Below are positions 16,276 through 25,663 of a DNA stretch of 64,000 nucleotides, in pieces (position 1 is the first letter of the stretch; each line of letters begins with the position of its first letter). The position numbers and the translations under genes are program-made. The stretch is from Akkermansiaceae bacterium UBA1315 (GTDB lineage Bacteria; Verrucomicrobiota; Verrucomicrobiia; Verrucomicrobiales; Akkermansiaceae): contig DBTN01000042.1 in assembly GCA_002307065.1 (NCBI GenBank), forward strand, positions 45,652 to 109,651, written 5' to 3'. Below the pieces are notes generated by a model. It searched no databases. It was not told the origin of the DNA and saw only the letters and a program-made list of their open reading frames with translations.

Positions 16276-18527
16276 CAGAACTTTACCACATCGCTAAAAA
16301 CCTTAGCAAATCACAACACGAGCAGTCCCTCGTCCACGTGGACTTCGGGGAGCCTGGTCTTTCGACCAATCAGAACTTATTAGTTCTATTAGGAGAAGAT
16401 GGAGCAATTCGAAAAATCGAACCTCTTCTAGCGAAAGACGCAGATTCATTATGGACGCTGAAGAAGGGTAATTTCAAGTTTTTCCCGGCCGTCCGGATGC
16501 CTAATCCACTGATCATATTCCCCTTGGATAGCGTTGAGTGGGCGACTCTAAAAAAGCCAAGCGTGGATCGGCTTCGCAAGTTAATATCAGATCACAGAGA
16601 GCAATGCTCGGACGTCCAGCTGAAAAGTGAAACGGATCAAGCTCAACGAATTCTAAAATGGAAACATCCGGAAATTGAAACTCTCACAACATTGCAGGCA
16701 TTCGCGCACCGGTTTCTGGAATTGTGTAACAATTCAAATGAGATCTCCAGAAAGCTTCTGGATGCAATTGATACCGCCCTACCCAAGCAAACGGACGAAA
16801 AGGCACTCAAAACACTTCAAGCCCTTCTCTGCGGAAATCTTAAAGAATCAAAAAACAAACCGCCCAGTCTTGAGTTCAAGGTTCAGATCATTTTCGATTT
16901 TCTACCCAATGGAAAACTCACGGGCGCGCTCTACAGTCCCAAGATCAAACGGGTAATCTTGGAATGCCTGAATCAGGAGAAGCCGCCCGTCAAAAAATCC
17001 TGCAAGAATGAATCTCCAGCAGAATTCATCGAATGTGCTCTAACAGGCGATCTTACTCCTCTGCTTTCTGGTCCCTATGCTGATTGGTCAGCAAAACCAA
17101 TCATTGGGAAACCATTCAAACCCTTCTCAAAATTCGCCGATGCTTCCTGCAACTTTCGATATGGACGAGCCGATAGTGAAGGTTTTGCCATTGGCTCAGA
17201 TACCGCCAAATCTCTAGTCGCTGCCGGTTGTGCGATCACGGCTCCGGAGTGGCGAGGAAAAACGTGGGATTCCATTCGCAATGGAAAGTTTGAGGAACGC
17301 AGTGGTAAAAAAAGTGAAACATCGGATGTTATCATCGCCTACCCTTCTTTTCCTTGGGGAGATCTTAGGCCCGTCAGCGTCTTCGCAAGACCTGCCAGAG
17401 AAATTGTGGCTGACGATGACGATCTTCCAGAGGCAGCCCACCAGACGTTTACACAAAACGCAGAATCATTTTGTGGAGCCCTCACCAAAAAAGTCGCAGC
17501 GAGCGAACTTACTTCCGATTTTATTCGAATTCTCGTCTTGCGGCAGATCTCTCCGGGTCAAGTCCAGTTGGCTTACTCGGAAACGCCTTCACGGGGGCAC
17601 TTTGCAGCGGCCATTAAAAACTGGATTGAGTCAGAGAAAAATCTGCCGCCACGCTTGAAAGTTCTGCTTCCTTCAAAGAAGACCGAATCAGGCTTCGGAT
17701 GGTTCTTACCAAATCTCCTATACCCGGACGATGCAATCCGGTCGCTTTCTCACCAATGGATGCGAGATGGAACTGAAAGCACCCGAGTCCAAAGCCCACC
17801 CGCCAGTGATATTTTAGATGTTTTCCTCGATAAGGAAGGCGTTCGGGAAACCACTGCGTCTCGCCTTTTGGAAATTCTTATTCCAAGAATCGAACCGCTC
17901 ATCATCGGCGCGGGTAATATCCTGCACCGGATTGATTACCAATCTCCCTCCGGGTGGAGGGACTTCACCGCGAAAACATCCGACGGCAAGCCGGATAAGG
18001 GCAAACCTGACCCTAGATACCATCTTGCACAGTCTCTCAGCCTCGTCGGATCACTTCTTTATGCTCTCAATTCAAAGCCAATAAACTATATGACAGAAAC
18101 CGCATTTCAAACTGGCAAGCTGCTCGCTATTATGGATGAGCTACACAAATGCTATTGTATCGCGATTCGCGACGGCGATATACCTCCTACGCTTATTGGC
18201 AACGGCCTGCTTGGAAGAGCTGCGGATTCTCCAGAGCAGGCCCTTGCTGAACTTTGCGAAAGAAGCCGGATTTATCTAGGTTGGGCAAAATCGAGCGAGG
18301 TCAAAAAGACAGACACGGAAGAGGTCAAGATCGCCATTTTCTCCGCAAAGAAACTTCTGCGGATCGCTATGCCCCTTTCTGAAATGCTTCATCTCGATTC
18401 GTCGCTGAGTGTAGCAATGACTGCCAAAGCGAAAGCTCACCTTTTTCTAGGCTACCTCTCACCCACTTTAGGCGAAAAAGAAGACAGCACCAATAGCCCA
18501 GCAACAGACAAATCAATATCCAAATAA
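16269..18527 (+). CDS. cas8c: CRISPR-associated Cas8c (Csd1), large Cascade subunit
   Basis: A 752-residue large subunit of type I-C Cascade, which reads the PAM and recruits Cas3. It starts MLTELYHIAKNL and has the family's mid-region FNFRYGRADSEGFAIGSDTAK-like element around residue 300 and the helical C-terminal part (SLSLVGSLLYALNSK onward). In known I-C systems the C-terminal part is also translated separately as Cas11c. A candidate in-frame ATG lies at 18090, giving 145 residues (MTETAFQTGKLLAIMDEL), but without a strong ribosome-binding site. The coding sequence looks clearly AT-richer than cas1. It overlaps cas5 and precedes cas7 by 18 bases. Confidence 0.87.
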   Translation: MLTELYHIAKNLSKSQHEQSLVHVDFGEPGLSTNQNLLVLLGEDGAIRKIEPLLAKDADSLWTLKKGNFKFFPAVRMPNPLIIFPLDSVEWATLKKPSVDRLRKLISDHREQCSDVQLKSETDQAQRILKWKHPEIETLTTLQAFAHRFLELCNNSNEISRKLLDAIDTALPKQTDEKALKTLQALLCGNLKESKNKPPSLEFKVQIIFDFLPNGKLTGALYSPKIKRVILECLNQEKPPVKKSCKNESPAEFIECALTGDLTPLLSGPYADWSAKPIIGKPFKPFSKFADASCNFRYGRADSEGFAIGSDTAKSLVAAGCAITAPEWRGKTWDSIRNGKFEERSGKKSETSDVIIAYPSFPWGDLRPVSVFARPAREIVADDDDLPEAAHQTFTQNAESFCGALTKKVAASELTSDFIRILVLRQISPGQVQLAYSETPSRGHFAAAIKNWIESEKNLPPRLKVLLPSKKTESGFGWFLPNLLYPDDAIRSLSHQWMRDGTESTRVQSPPASDILDVFLDKEGVRETTASRLLEILIPRIEPLIIGAGNILHRIDYQSPSGWRDFTAKTSDGKPDKGKPDPRYHLAQSLSLVGSLLYALNSKPINYMTETAFQTGKLLAIMDELHKCYCIAIRDGDIPPTLIGNGLLGRAADSPEQALAELCERSRIYLGWAKSSEVKKTDTEEVKIAIFSAKKLLRIAMPLSEMLHLDSSLSVAMTAKAKAHLFLGYLSPTLGEKEDSTNSPATDKSISK

Positions 18528-18545
18528 AAATTAATAATTATCAAT

Positions 18546-19457
18546 ATGAACACTTCAGCAAATAATGTTCCTCGCGTAACGGGCCTCTTAATCATTGAAG
18601 CCCGAAACTCTAATCCCAACGGAGATCCAGATCGGGAAAGTGATCCAAGAACACGCTCACACGATGGTAAGGGGGTTATCAGTGACGTGTCCTACAAACG
18701 TAAGCTGCGTGAACTCATACTCGCAAAAGAGGGTCCCGTTTGGAACGAGTTAAAAAGCAAATTAAACTTGAACGATGATGACTTCGGCATTCACGTCGAT
18801 CAGGAAACACGCAACAAAAGCAAAGCTTCCCAGAACGTGGGCGAGAAAAAAAGTCTCTCAGGTGCTCATTGGGATGTGCGCGTTTTCGGCAGCACTATCT
18901 TAGAAGAAAAAGATAATTTCATCCGAACCGGAGTTGTTCAATTCGGCATCGGGGTTTCCGCAGCAAAGGTCCGAATCCAACGCGACACCAACACAGTAAA
19001 AGCGAACGTCGATGCTTCTAAGGATGCGGATCGGGGCATGGCCCCCTTAGGCTTCCGGATTGTGGAACACGGGGTTTATGCCATGCCATTTATGATCAAT
19101 CCTACAGCAGCACTAAAAAGCGGCTGCCAGTTGCAGGATATTGAAATACTGTGCCGCCTGATTCCATTCGCGTATTCACATAATATCTCACGCGTTAGAC
19201 CTTTCGTGGAAGTTCGCCATGCTTGGTATTTCCAGCACAAGAGCCAGCTCGGATCGGCATCTGATTTCGCCATTATTGACTCTCTTACACCTTCCAAAGA
19301 AAATCCTGATGAGCCTTCTTCCGTTTGGGCAGAATATGGATACGATGGCCCTTCTGTAATCCAAAAGGCAAAGAGCCACTTTACCAATAAATTTGAACAC
19401 TTCGGTGACCTCTGCGAACCGGAATTCCTTAATGCCGTTTTCCCTCCAACGAAATGA
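18546..19457 (+). CDS. cas7c: CRISPR-associated Cas7c (Csd2), Cascade backbone
   Basis: A 303-residue RAMP protein that polymerises along the crRNA spacer. The signature GLLIIEARNSNPNGDPD at residues about 13-29 followed by DVSYKRKLRELIL is diagnostic for Cas7c/Csd2. The FGSTILEE...GVVQFGIG region and RPFVEVRHAWYFQHKS follow. ATG 18546 comes 18 bases after cas8c, and the end overlaps cas3 by 4 bases (ATGA), showing translational coupling. Confidence 0.93.
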   Translation: MNTSANNVPRVTGLLIIEARNSNPNGDPDRESDPRTRSHDGKGVISDVSYKRKLRELILAKEGPVWNELKSKLNLNDDDFGIHVDQETRNKSKASQNVGEKKSLSGAHWDVRVFGSTILEEKDNFIRTGVVQFGIGVSAAKVRIQRDTNTVKANVDASKDADRGMAPLGFRIVEHGVYAMPFMINPTAALKSGCQLQDIEILCRLIPFAYSHNISRVRPFVEVRHAWYFQHKSQLGSASDFAIIDSLTPSKENPDEPSSVWAEYGYDGPSVIQKAKSHFTNKFEHFGDLCEPEFLNAVFPPTK

Positions 19458-21754
19458 GTGAACCATTGGCCCACAGCGCGAGATATGGCGCACCTGCTCA
19501 GACCTACCGCGACCACATCACTAACGTCGTAAGCGGAGCTGTGAGCCGAGCAAAAAAAATGTTGAACCACTATTCACCGCGCGCCGGTGGACTGGATCAA
19601 TCAGACCTTCTAAATATTGTCAAAGAATCATCCAGGTTTCACGATTTAGGCAAACTGGATCCCGCCTTTCAAGAAACCTTACGCAGGAATTGTAAATCTA
19701 AATACCATATTAGACACGAAGATGCTGGCGTAGCGTGGCTTCTTAAAAACGGCTCCGACGAAGCGGCGGGACTTGTTTCCGCGCATCATCAAGGTCTGGT
19801 CCGCTACAAGCAAGAGGTTCAAATTGATCGACCGGTATCCACCGGCAGGTTGGATGGCAGCGTGTTTCGGATAGATGACGAACTAACCAGAATAGCCACG
19901 GATCAATCAACGGAATCTTATCTTAACGATCACGAAGCAAATTTCGGCCCAAGGTCAGTTGACGGTGAAGCGGGACGGATAGACGGATTAACACGTCGCC
20001 TACTTCTTTCCTGCCTTGTTGATTCAGACCATTCCGACACGGCAAATCACTACGGTAACGAAAACCACGTGGAGCGATCCTTACCACGTTGGACTGAACG
20101 CTTGGAGCGACTAGATACATTCGTTGAGAATCTTCCGAAACCCGACAAACGAACGGCATGTATGGAAGAGACAGAGCGGCAGAAAATACGCGATGAACTC
20201 TACCGCACTTGTCGTAATGCAGATCCTGAAATCCGGCTGCGTAGCTGTGACGCGGTCGTTGGTTCCGGCAAGACAACGGCATTAATGGCGCATCTCTTAA
20301 ACGTTGCCGCCACTCGTAATTTGCGCCACGTCATCGTCGTTCTACCCTACACGAATATCATCAAACAGTCGGTAGATGTATTCAGAAAAGCTCTGTGCCT
20401 CGAAGGAGAGAATCCCGAAGAAATCGTGGCCGAGCACCACCATCAATCGGATTTTAAAAGTCACGACATCCGTCACCTCACGACTTTGTGGCAGGCACCG
20501 ATTATCGTAACCACAGCGGTTCAGTTTTTTGAAACCCTCTCTTCAAACAGCACCTCTCAGCTGAGAAAATTGCACGAATTACCGGGTTCAGCGGTCTGCC
20601 TCGACGAAGCCCATGCGATGTTGCCAGCCGACCTTTGGCCGGTCTGCTGGAATTGGCTCGTAGAATGGACAAAAAGATGGAATGGCCATCTAATCCTAGC
20701 GTCCGGATCTCTACCCACATTTTGGAAACTGGATGAATTTCGCTCAATCTGTCAAGGCAGTGATTCAAGCAAACCTCCCAGAGGAAATCCGCCAAAAGTT
20801 GAGTCGATTAGTCCCGGCCTGCGGATGAGATCTGAAATCGCAGAACATCGGCGCGTAAAGTTCGTGAGCGAGCCCAATCCCCTAACAGGAAACCAACTTA
20901 TTGATCTCATCGAAAAAGCACCCGGTCCTCGAATCGTTGTCGTCAATACCGTTCAATCAGCGGCGGTCTTAGCTTCTATGATTCGAGACCGGAATAAAAT
21001 GAAGGTTCTTCACCTGACAACGGCGTTGGCACCCTCGCATCGGGCAATTATCATTGATAGAATAAAAGCGATGTTACGGCACCAGACCAACTGGGTGCTT
21101 GTAGCCACAAGTCTCGTGGAAGGAGGTCTGGATTTTTCCTTCTGTTCAGGGTTCCGCCAGAGAGCAACCGCCGCAAGTATGATTCAATTGGGTGGACGGG
21201 TAAACAGAAACGCAAATCGTGGAGAGAACTGTACCGTTTTAGATTTCGATTTTTCAGACCCATTATTTCCGGACAATCCAAGTCTCCGAGTTTCCAAAGC
21301 GGCTTTAGGAGAACTGTTTGCTAATGGTTCGATCAGCCCAGATCGCCCATGCGATTTAACCGCGATATGTCTGGCAGCAATGGAGGCTGAATTTCAGCCC
21401 AAGTCCCAGGAGAGCGCTTTGAAAAAAGTCCGATTGGAAAGCTGCGACACCAATTATCCTAAAGTGGCGCTGGAATGTCGAGTTATCCAAACGGAAACAC
21501 ACACTGTTGTGGTCGATCAGGAGATGATTAAACGTCTCTTGAGATTTGAGAAAGTTTCATCGCTGGAGGTGATGAAAGTTAGCGTTCAAATGTATCCTCA
21601 TAAAATTTTAAAGCTGGGCATAGAACCACTACGATCAGATTCGGATCTCTTCCGTCTGCCAGAGTCATGGAACTACGATCCTGATTTTCTCGGCTACATG
21701 GCCGACTTCTTGGATCAAATCAACGCAGGCATCCCTAGCGGATATTTCATTTAA
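19454..21754 (+). CDS. cas3: CRISPR-associated Cas3, HD nuclease-helicase
   Basis: A 766-residue fusion of an N-terminal HD nuclease and an SF2 helicase, which degrades target DNA recruited by Cascade. HD residues are seen in HITNVV, SSRFHDLGKLD, HIRHEDAGVAWLL and VSAHHQG. Helicase motifs follow in order: VVGSGKTTAL (I), IVTTAVQFFE, CLDEAHAML (II, DEAH), ASGSLPTFWKLD (III), IVVVNTVQSA (IV), and MIQLGGRVNRNANRG (VI). The opening PLAHSARYGAPAQTYRDH differs from the FYAHTLPGRP start of the relic at 14973 and looks more like Cas3 proteins of other subtypes. Its place after cas7 is not the canonical I-C position. No stop or frameshift interrupts it. Confidence 0.95.
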   Translation: MSEPLAHSARYGAPAQTYRDHITNVVSGAVSRAKKMLNHYSPRAGGLDQSDLLNIVKESSRFHDLGKLDPAFQETLRRNCKSKYHIRHEDAGVAWLLKNGSDEAAGLVSAHHQGLVRYKQEVQIDRPVSTGRLDGSVFRIDDELTRIATDQSTESYLNDHEANFGPRSVDGEAGRIDGLTRRLLLSCLVDSDHSDTANHYGNENHVERSLPRWTERLERLDTFVENLPKPDKRTACMEETERQKIRDELYRTCRNADPEIRLRSCDAVVGSGKTTALMAHLLNVAATRNLRHVIVVLPYTNIIKQSVDVFRKALCLEGENPEEIVAEHHHQSDFKSHDIRHLTTLWQAPIIVTTAVQFFETLSSNSTSQLRKLHELPGSAVCLDEAHAMLPADLWPVCWNWLVEWTKRWNGHLILASGSLPTFWKLDEFRSICQGSDSSKPPRGNPPKVESISPGLRMRSEIAEHRRVKFVSEPNPLTGNQLIDLIEKAPGPRIVVVNTVQSAAVLASMIRDRNKMKVLHLTTALAPSHRAIIIDRIKAMLRHQTNWVLVATSLVEGGLDFSFCSGFRQRATAASMIQLGGRVNRNANRGENCTVLDFDFSDPLFPDNPSLRVSKAALGELFANGSISPDRPCDLTAICLAAMEAEFQPKSQESALKKVRLESCDTNYPKVALECRVIQTETHTVVVDQEMIKRLLRFEKVSSLEVMKVSVQMYPHKILKLGIEPLRSDSDLFRLPESWNYDPDFLGYMADFLDQINAGIPSGYFI

Positions 21755-21861
21755 CCCATCATGCCTTATTTAGCTACATCTTCTGACCATCACACCTCCC
21801 AATCGCATTGCAGTCTTGGAGATATAGGTCGTCTAGTCAATTCTGAGCCCCATCCCCCCTC

Positions 21862-22758
21862 ATGAGCCTCACTCCCCAGGAAGCACTCACCTTCCTCAAT
21901 CATTTGTTTCCGGGTGGTTTGAAGGTACCTGACTTGATCGAAGAATTGGGTCCGGTGGGTTGGGGAAATTCGCCGTTGTTTGCATGCTATCATCCATCGG
22001 CGGAAGTGAGGTATGAAGAAAATCTGGCGTTTCCACGCAATCTGAAGCGCCTTGCGTTTTTAGGGAAACTCAGAATGGCGGACACCACCGTGCCTCCGCC
22101 CGACGATCAGGAGACGAGCTTCGAAGCGCTTCTCTCGGCGGATGACTACGAGGAGAAGAACTGTTCCCCACAGGACGCCATCGAGGAACCCGCCGAGCTT
22201 CTCGGGCTTTGCCTGTGGGATGTTTTTTCCGACAATCATGAGGTCATAGCCAGGGATGGCCGGGTGGTGGATCTCGGATCGTTTCGTGGCAGCGCCGGGG
22301 TGATCGCGGAGTTTTTCGATAGATCGCCTAATGCCGGGTACGATACGGTTGAGCAGAGTTGGGGCGCTTGGGATGGATTTGACTGCATGCGATTTTACAT
22401 GGGCACGTCGTTCGTCAGCGGGCGGGCCGATCTCCGCCCCGTGTATCGGCTGATTTTTGCTCGGCTCCAATCGCTCGGCTGCCGCTGGCATTATTCGTTC
22501 CCGCAGATTTATGTGGTCCGATTTCCATCGCCCGGGAAAGCCGAAGGCTACGATCCATCACAAGGGTTTGCCGCCGGGCAGAACCTCGAGAAACAGTTGG
22601 AAGAACACAAGCGGCTTCAAGATCGGTTGGAAAATGGGATGGCCGCTGACAAGCGCCAGGCTTGGGACGAGGTGCCGACTGAAATCGTCCAAGCCTACCA
22701 AGAGGTTTTCGGCGAAGATCCGTCCGGCTGGCCACCTGATTTGGATTCGGAAGATTGA
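21862..22758 (+). CDS. Uncharacterised protein between cas3 and cas4
   Basis: A 298-residue soluble protein that I do not recognise. It is acidic and rich in aromatic residues. Conserved-looking elements are VGWGNSPLFACYHPSAEV near residue 32, LGLCLWDVFSDNHEVI near 110, DLGSFRGSAGVIAEFF, and a tail with a Gln/Glu/Lys helix (LEKQLEEHKRLQDRLEN). There is no signal peptide or membrane segment. It lies 108 bases after cas3 and 38 bases before the pRiA4b-like gene and is GC-rich like the core. It is a passenger in the cas locus rather than a known Cas protein. Confidence 0.7.
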   Translation: MSLTPQEALTFLNHLFPGGLKVPDLIEELGPVGWGNSPLFACYHPSAEVRYEENLAFPRNLKRLAFLGKLRMADTTVPPPDDQETSFEALLSADDYEEKNCSPQDAIEEPAELLGLCLWDVFSDNHEVIARDGRVVDLGSFRGSAGVIAEFFDRSPNAGYDTVEQSWGAWDGFDCMRFYMGTSFVSGRADLRPVYRLIFARLQSLGCRWHYSFPQIYVVRFPSPGKAEGYDPSQGFAAGQNLEKQLEEHKRLQDRLENGMAADKRQAWDEVPTEIVQAYQEVFGEDPSGWPPDLDSED

Positions 22759-22796
22759 CTAGCCCTCGCTCATTTTTTTAGAAAAATCTTTCACCG

Positions 22797-23222
22797 ATGA
22801 AATCCCTCACCTTCAAAATCGAACACGGCGATTGGAACGCGGAGATCCAGCTACCAGATAACATCACACTGGACTACCTTGCCCACGTCATCATCGACGC
22901 GGTCGGCTTTGACATGGATCATTGCTTTGGTTTTTACGACAACCTGAAAGAACCCTACCAGAGCAACCAGGAATACACTCTCTTCGCGGACATCGGCGAG
23001 GAAGCGAACGCGAACGACCCGGGCGTGGAAAACACACTCGTCGAATCCGTTTTCAAGCCGAAGAAGACGATGCTCTTCCTCTTCGATTATGGCGATGATT
23101 GGAAATTCCTCGTCACCTGCACCGGCGAGTTGGAAGCGAAACCTTTCAAGCGCCCCAAACTCCTCGCCACCTCCGGCACAATACCCGGATTACGAGGAAT
23201 CGTAGCGGCAACAACAAGGTAA
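22797..23222 (+). pseudogene. Plasmid pRiA4b ORF-3-like protein, C-terminal frameshift
   Basis: The first about 127 residues match the pRiA4b ORF-3 family (LDYLAHVIIDAVGFDMDHCFGFY, then FLFDYGDDWKFLVTCTG). The family normally ends with a Gly/Pro-rich stretch and a QYPDYEE-like tail. In the open frame the tail is replaced by TIPGLRGIVAATTR. The expected tail is present one frame over, from CAA at 23179 (QYPDYEES) to TAG at 23205, which indicates a small indel just before 23179. The role of the family is unknown; it is common on plasmids and mobile elements. Confidence 0.75.
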
Positions 23223-23289
23223 TGTCAGCCGACCCCCTATCAAATTGGCGTCTCCCGGATTTCCTTGGCGGCTATCGCGATTGGGGACA

Positions 23290-23682
23290 CTACTCTTTAG
23301 CCAACATGACGAATGGGAGGAACGAAAAATGGCTGTCGCGCGTCGCAAGTTCACCCCGGCACTCGTGAGCCATCGCAGCGATCCAGATATCGTTCGTGGG
23401 GATCGGCGTGCCTTGGGTTTGAAGATGAAGCAGGAATTCGCTGTAGATCTCCGCAGTCCGCAGGGTCACCGGCATAACATCGACCTGAGGTTCTTTAAGA
23501 AAAGAGTGAAGCTTGCCCAGGTTTTTCTCAAGCAGCTTGCCTTTGCGGAAACCATGGAGCAATTCGCCAAGAACAATGACCGGGATCATCACCCGGTCGG
23601 CGATGGCGATCTTCTCTTGCCAGCGTCCGCTTCTGCGCCAGTCACTGTAGGCATTGGTGTCGAGCACGAGGATCAACTCCAT
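23290..23682 (-). CDS. vapC: PIN-domain toxin, VapC family
   Basis: A 130-residue PIN-domain ribonuclease; toxins of this family cut tRNA or rRNA. The acidic active-site set is complete: Asp in VLDTNAYSDW, Glu in VLGELLHGF, Asp in IPTNDIWIAAMA and Asp in ATRDSHF. It overlaps the antitoxin gene by 10 bases and is encoded antisense to the cas operon, between the pRiA4b-like gene and cas4. Confidence 0.92.
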   Translation of the reverse strand: MELILVLDTNAYSDWRRSGRWQEKIAIADRVMIPVIVLGELLHGFRKGKLLEKNLGKLHSFLKEPQVDVMPVTLRTAEIYSEFLLHLQTQGTPIPTNDIWIAAMAHECRGELATRDSHFSFLPFVMLAKE

Positions 23683-23921
23683 AGTTCGGCGTCCACCTTT
23701 TTTAGGTCTTTGTCGAGAAACTCATCCCATTCCGGACCGAAGTCCGAATCGCCAGCGTATCGGTCGAGATTAGCTTTACGGATCGGCTCGAAATCTGCGT
23801 TCAGTCCCCGCCTCAGGGCATTCACCAACACTTGGTTCATGGAGACATTCAGCCGCGAGGCCTCTTGCTTGGCCTTTTCCACCCATGCTTCCTCCACTCG
23901 ACGGATCGTCACCTGTGTCAT
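23673..23921 (-). CDS. vapB: Ribbon-helix-helix antitoxin, VapB type
   Basis: An 82-residue antitoxin from ATG 23921 (MTQVTIRRVEEAWVEKAKQ). The N-terminal ribbon-helix-helix runs to VSMNQVLVNALRRGL, and an acidic C-terminal tail (FGPEWDEFLDKDLKKVDAE) would wrap the toxin. The reading frame is open further upstream to 23948, but that would cover the promoter and operator. It precedes and overlaps vapC, as usual for auto-regulated pairs. Confidence 0.88.
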   Translation of the reverse strand: MTQVTIRRVEEAWVEKAKQEASRLNVSMNQVLVNALRRGLNADFEPIRKANLDRYAGDSDFGPEWDEFLDKDLKKVDAELWS

Positions 23922-23956
23922 GCATGCATAATCGGCCAAAAAGTGCATTCAGTCAA
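23920..23956 (-). promoter_or_regulatory. vapBC promoter with palindromic operator
   Basis: On the minus strand TTGACT (23956-23951) and GATTAT (23933-23928) are separated by 17 bases, a good sigma-70 layout. A perfect 10-base palindrome ATGCATGCAT (23920-23929) covers the end of the -10 box and the vapB start codon, a fitting site for VapB autorepression. The same 50 bases are all the space available upstream of cas4 on the other strand. Confidence 0.65.
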
Positions 23957-23971
23957 GTTCCCCCGCCAGCC

Positions 23972-24613
23972 ATGTTCACCGAAGATCAACTCCTCCCGCT
24001 TTCCGCGCTCCAGCACTGGCTGTATTGCCCGCGGCAATGCGCACTGATCCACTTGGAACAAGTATGGGCCGAAAATCGTTTCACTGCGGAAGGAAACGTC
24101 CTCCATCAAAAAGCCCATGACGGGGCGGACGAAACAAAAAATCAAATCCGCATCACTCGCAGCCTTCCCGTACGGTCGATGCGCCTCGGCATCTCGGGCC
24201 AGTGCGACATTGTCGAGTTTCACCCCAATGGGAATGTCCTCCCCGTCGAATACAAGCGCGGCAAACCAAAAGCTCACCGCGCCGATGAAGTGCAGCTCTG
24301 CGCCCAAGCCATGTGCATCGAGGAAATGCTCGGCATTACCATTTCCCACGGATGCCTTTTTTACGGTGAAAAAAAGCGCCGCACGGACATCGCTTGCGAC
24401 GACACCCTCCGGAATCTCGTCACCGAAACCGCCCATGCGCTGCACGCCATGATCGCCTCAAGAGAAACGCCACTGGCCGAATACGCGCCACGTCGCTGTG
24501 ACGCCTGCTCGTTGATCGAACGTTGCGAGCCCCATTCTCTCCGATTCCGCCGCGGCGCATCCGCTTGGTTTCAAAACCATCTCAACCTCTCCGTCAACGA
24601 CCCCCATGCGTAA
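23972..24613 (+). CDS. cas4: CRISPR-associated Cas4
   Basis: A 213-residue RecB-like exonuclease with an iron-sulfur cluster, which trims prespacers and selects PAM-bearing ends. Cluster cysteines are visible as LYCPRQCALIH near the N-terminus and CDACSLIERC near the C-terminus. The nuclease core shows LGISGQCDIVEFH and VEYKRGKPKAHRADEVQL. I choose ATG 23972 (MFTEDQLLPLSALQHW); the frame is open back to 23885, but that part is antisense to vapB and unlike Cas4. It overlaps cas1 by 8 bases. GC-rich, unlike cas8-cas7-cas3. Confidence 0.95.
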   Translation: MFTEDQLLPLSALQHWLYCPRQCALIHLEQVWAENRFTAEGNVLHQKAHDGADETKNQIRITRSLPVRSMRLGISGQCDIVEFHPNGNVLPVEYKRGKPKAHRADEVQLCAQAMCIEEMLGITISHGCLFYGEKKRRTDIACDDTLRNLVTETAHALHAMIASRETPLAEYAPRRCDACSLIERCEPHSLRFRRGASAWFQNHLNLSVNDPHA

Positions 24614-25646
24614 ACACCTCAACACGCTCTTCGTCACCCTGGAAGGCGCCTATCTCCGCAAAGATGGAGCGGCGATCGAGATCCGCCACGAAGGCGAAAC
24701 CAAGCTCCGCGTCCCGCTGCACAACCTCGAAGGCATCGCCTGCTTCGGTTGGGATATCTCCGCATCCGCCTCCCTCATGGCCGCCTGCGCGGAGGCGAAT
24801 GTCAGCCTTTCCTTCCACACCCCTCACGGGAAATTCATCGCCTCCACCCAAGGCTTCACTTCGGGAAACATCCTGCTCCGTCGCCAGCAGTACCGCTGCG
24901 CCGATCACGAACCCGCATCGCTCGCCGTCGCCGCGAACATGATCTCCGCCAAGCTCGCCAACACCCGCCACGTCCTCATGCGGGCAGCCCGCGACCACGG
25001 TGAAAAATCTGCCGATCGCTCGCACGCACTCGTTCAAGCCGCCGATTTTCTAGCCGTCCGCATCGGACTCATCCCGCGCGCCACCTCACTCGATTCACTG
25101 CGCGGCATCGAGGGGGACGCCGCAGCCGGTTACTTCGCCGTCTTTCCCCATCTCCTCACCAATCACGATCCAGCCATCACCATCAACGGCCGCTCCCGAC
25201 GCCCCCCTCTCGATCCCGTGAACGCGCTTCTCTCCTTTCTCTACGTCCTCCTCATGCACGACTGCCGCAGCGCACTGGAATCCTGCGGCCTGGATTCCCA
25301 ATGTGGCATCCTCCATCGCGATCGCCCGGGCCGACCGTCCTTAGCCCTCGATCTCATGGAAGAATTTCGCTGTTTCCTCGCCGATCGGACCGCCCTCTCC
25401 CTCTTCAACCGCCAGCAAATCACCCTAAAAGACTTTGAGATCAAAGAAAACGGCGCGGTATTACTCAAAGAAGACTCCCGCAAAAAAGTGCTCGTCGCCT
25501 GGCAAGAGCGGAAACAAGCCGAACTCACCCATCCGTTTCTCGACGAAAAAGTCACCGTAGGACTCCTCCCCCAATTGCAAGCCCGCCTCCTCGCCCGACA
25601 TCTCCGTGGAGATCTCGATGCCTACCCCGCTTTCCTCGCGAAATAA
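24606..25646 (+). CDS. cas1: CRISPR-associated integrase Cas1, type I-C
   Basis: A 346-residue integrase of the spacer-acquisition complex. Metal-binding residues are recognisable: Glu in RGIEGDAAAGYFAVF, and His in GILHRDRPGRPSLALDLMEE with the acidic residues that follow. The N-terminal beta-domain begins HLNTLFVTLEGAYLRKDG. Length and motifs are normal for Cas1c. It overlaps cas4 and precedes cas2 by 17 bases. Confidence 0.97.
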   Translation: MRKHLNTLFVTLEGAYLRKDGAAIEIRHEGETKLRVPLHNLEGIACFGWDISASASLMAACAEANVSLSFHTPHGKFIASTQGFTSGNILLRRQQYRCADHEPASLAVAANMISAKLANTRHVLMRAARDHGEKSADRSHALVQAADFLAVRIGLIPRATSLDSLRGIEGDAAAGYFAVFPHLLTNHDPAITINGRSRRPPLDPVNALLSFLYVLLMHDCRSALESCGLDSQCGILHRDRPGRPSLALDLMEEFRCFLADRTALSLFNRQQITLKDFEIKENGAVLLKEDSRKKVLVAWQERKQAELTHPFLDEKVTVGLLPQLQARLLARHLRGDLDAYPAFLAK

Positions 25647-25663
25647 CCCGCACCCCTCCGACC

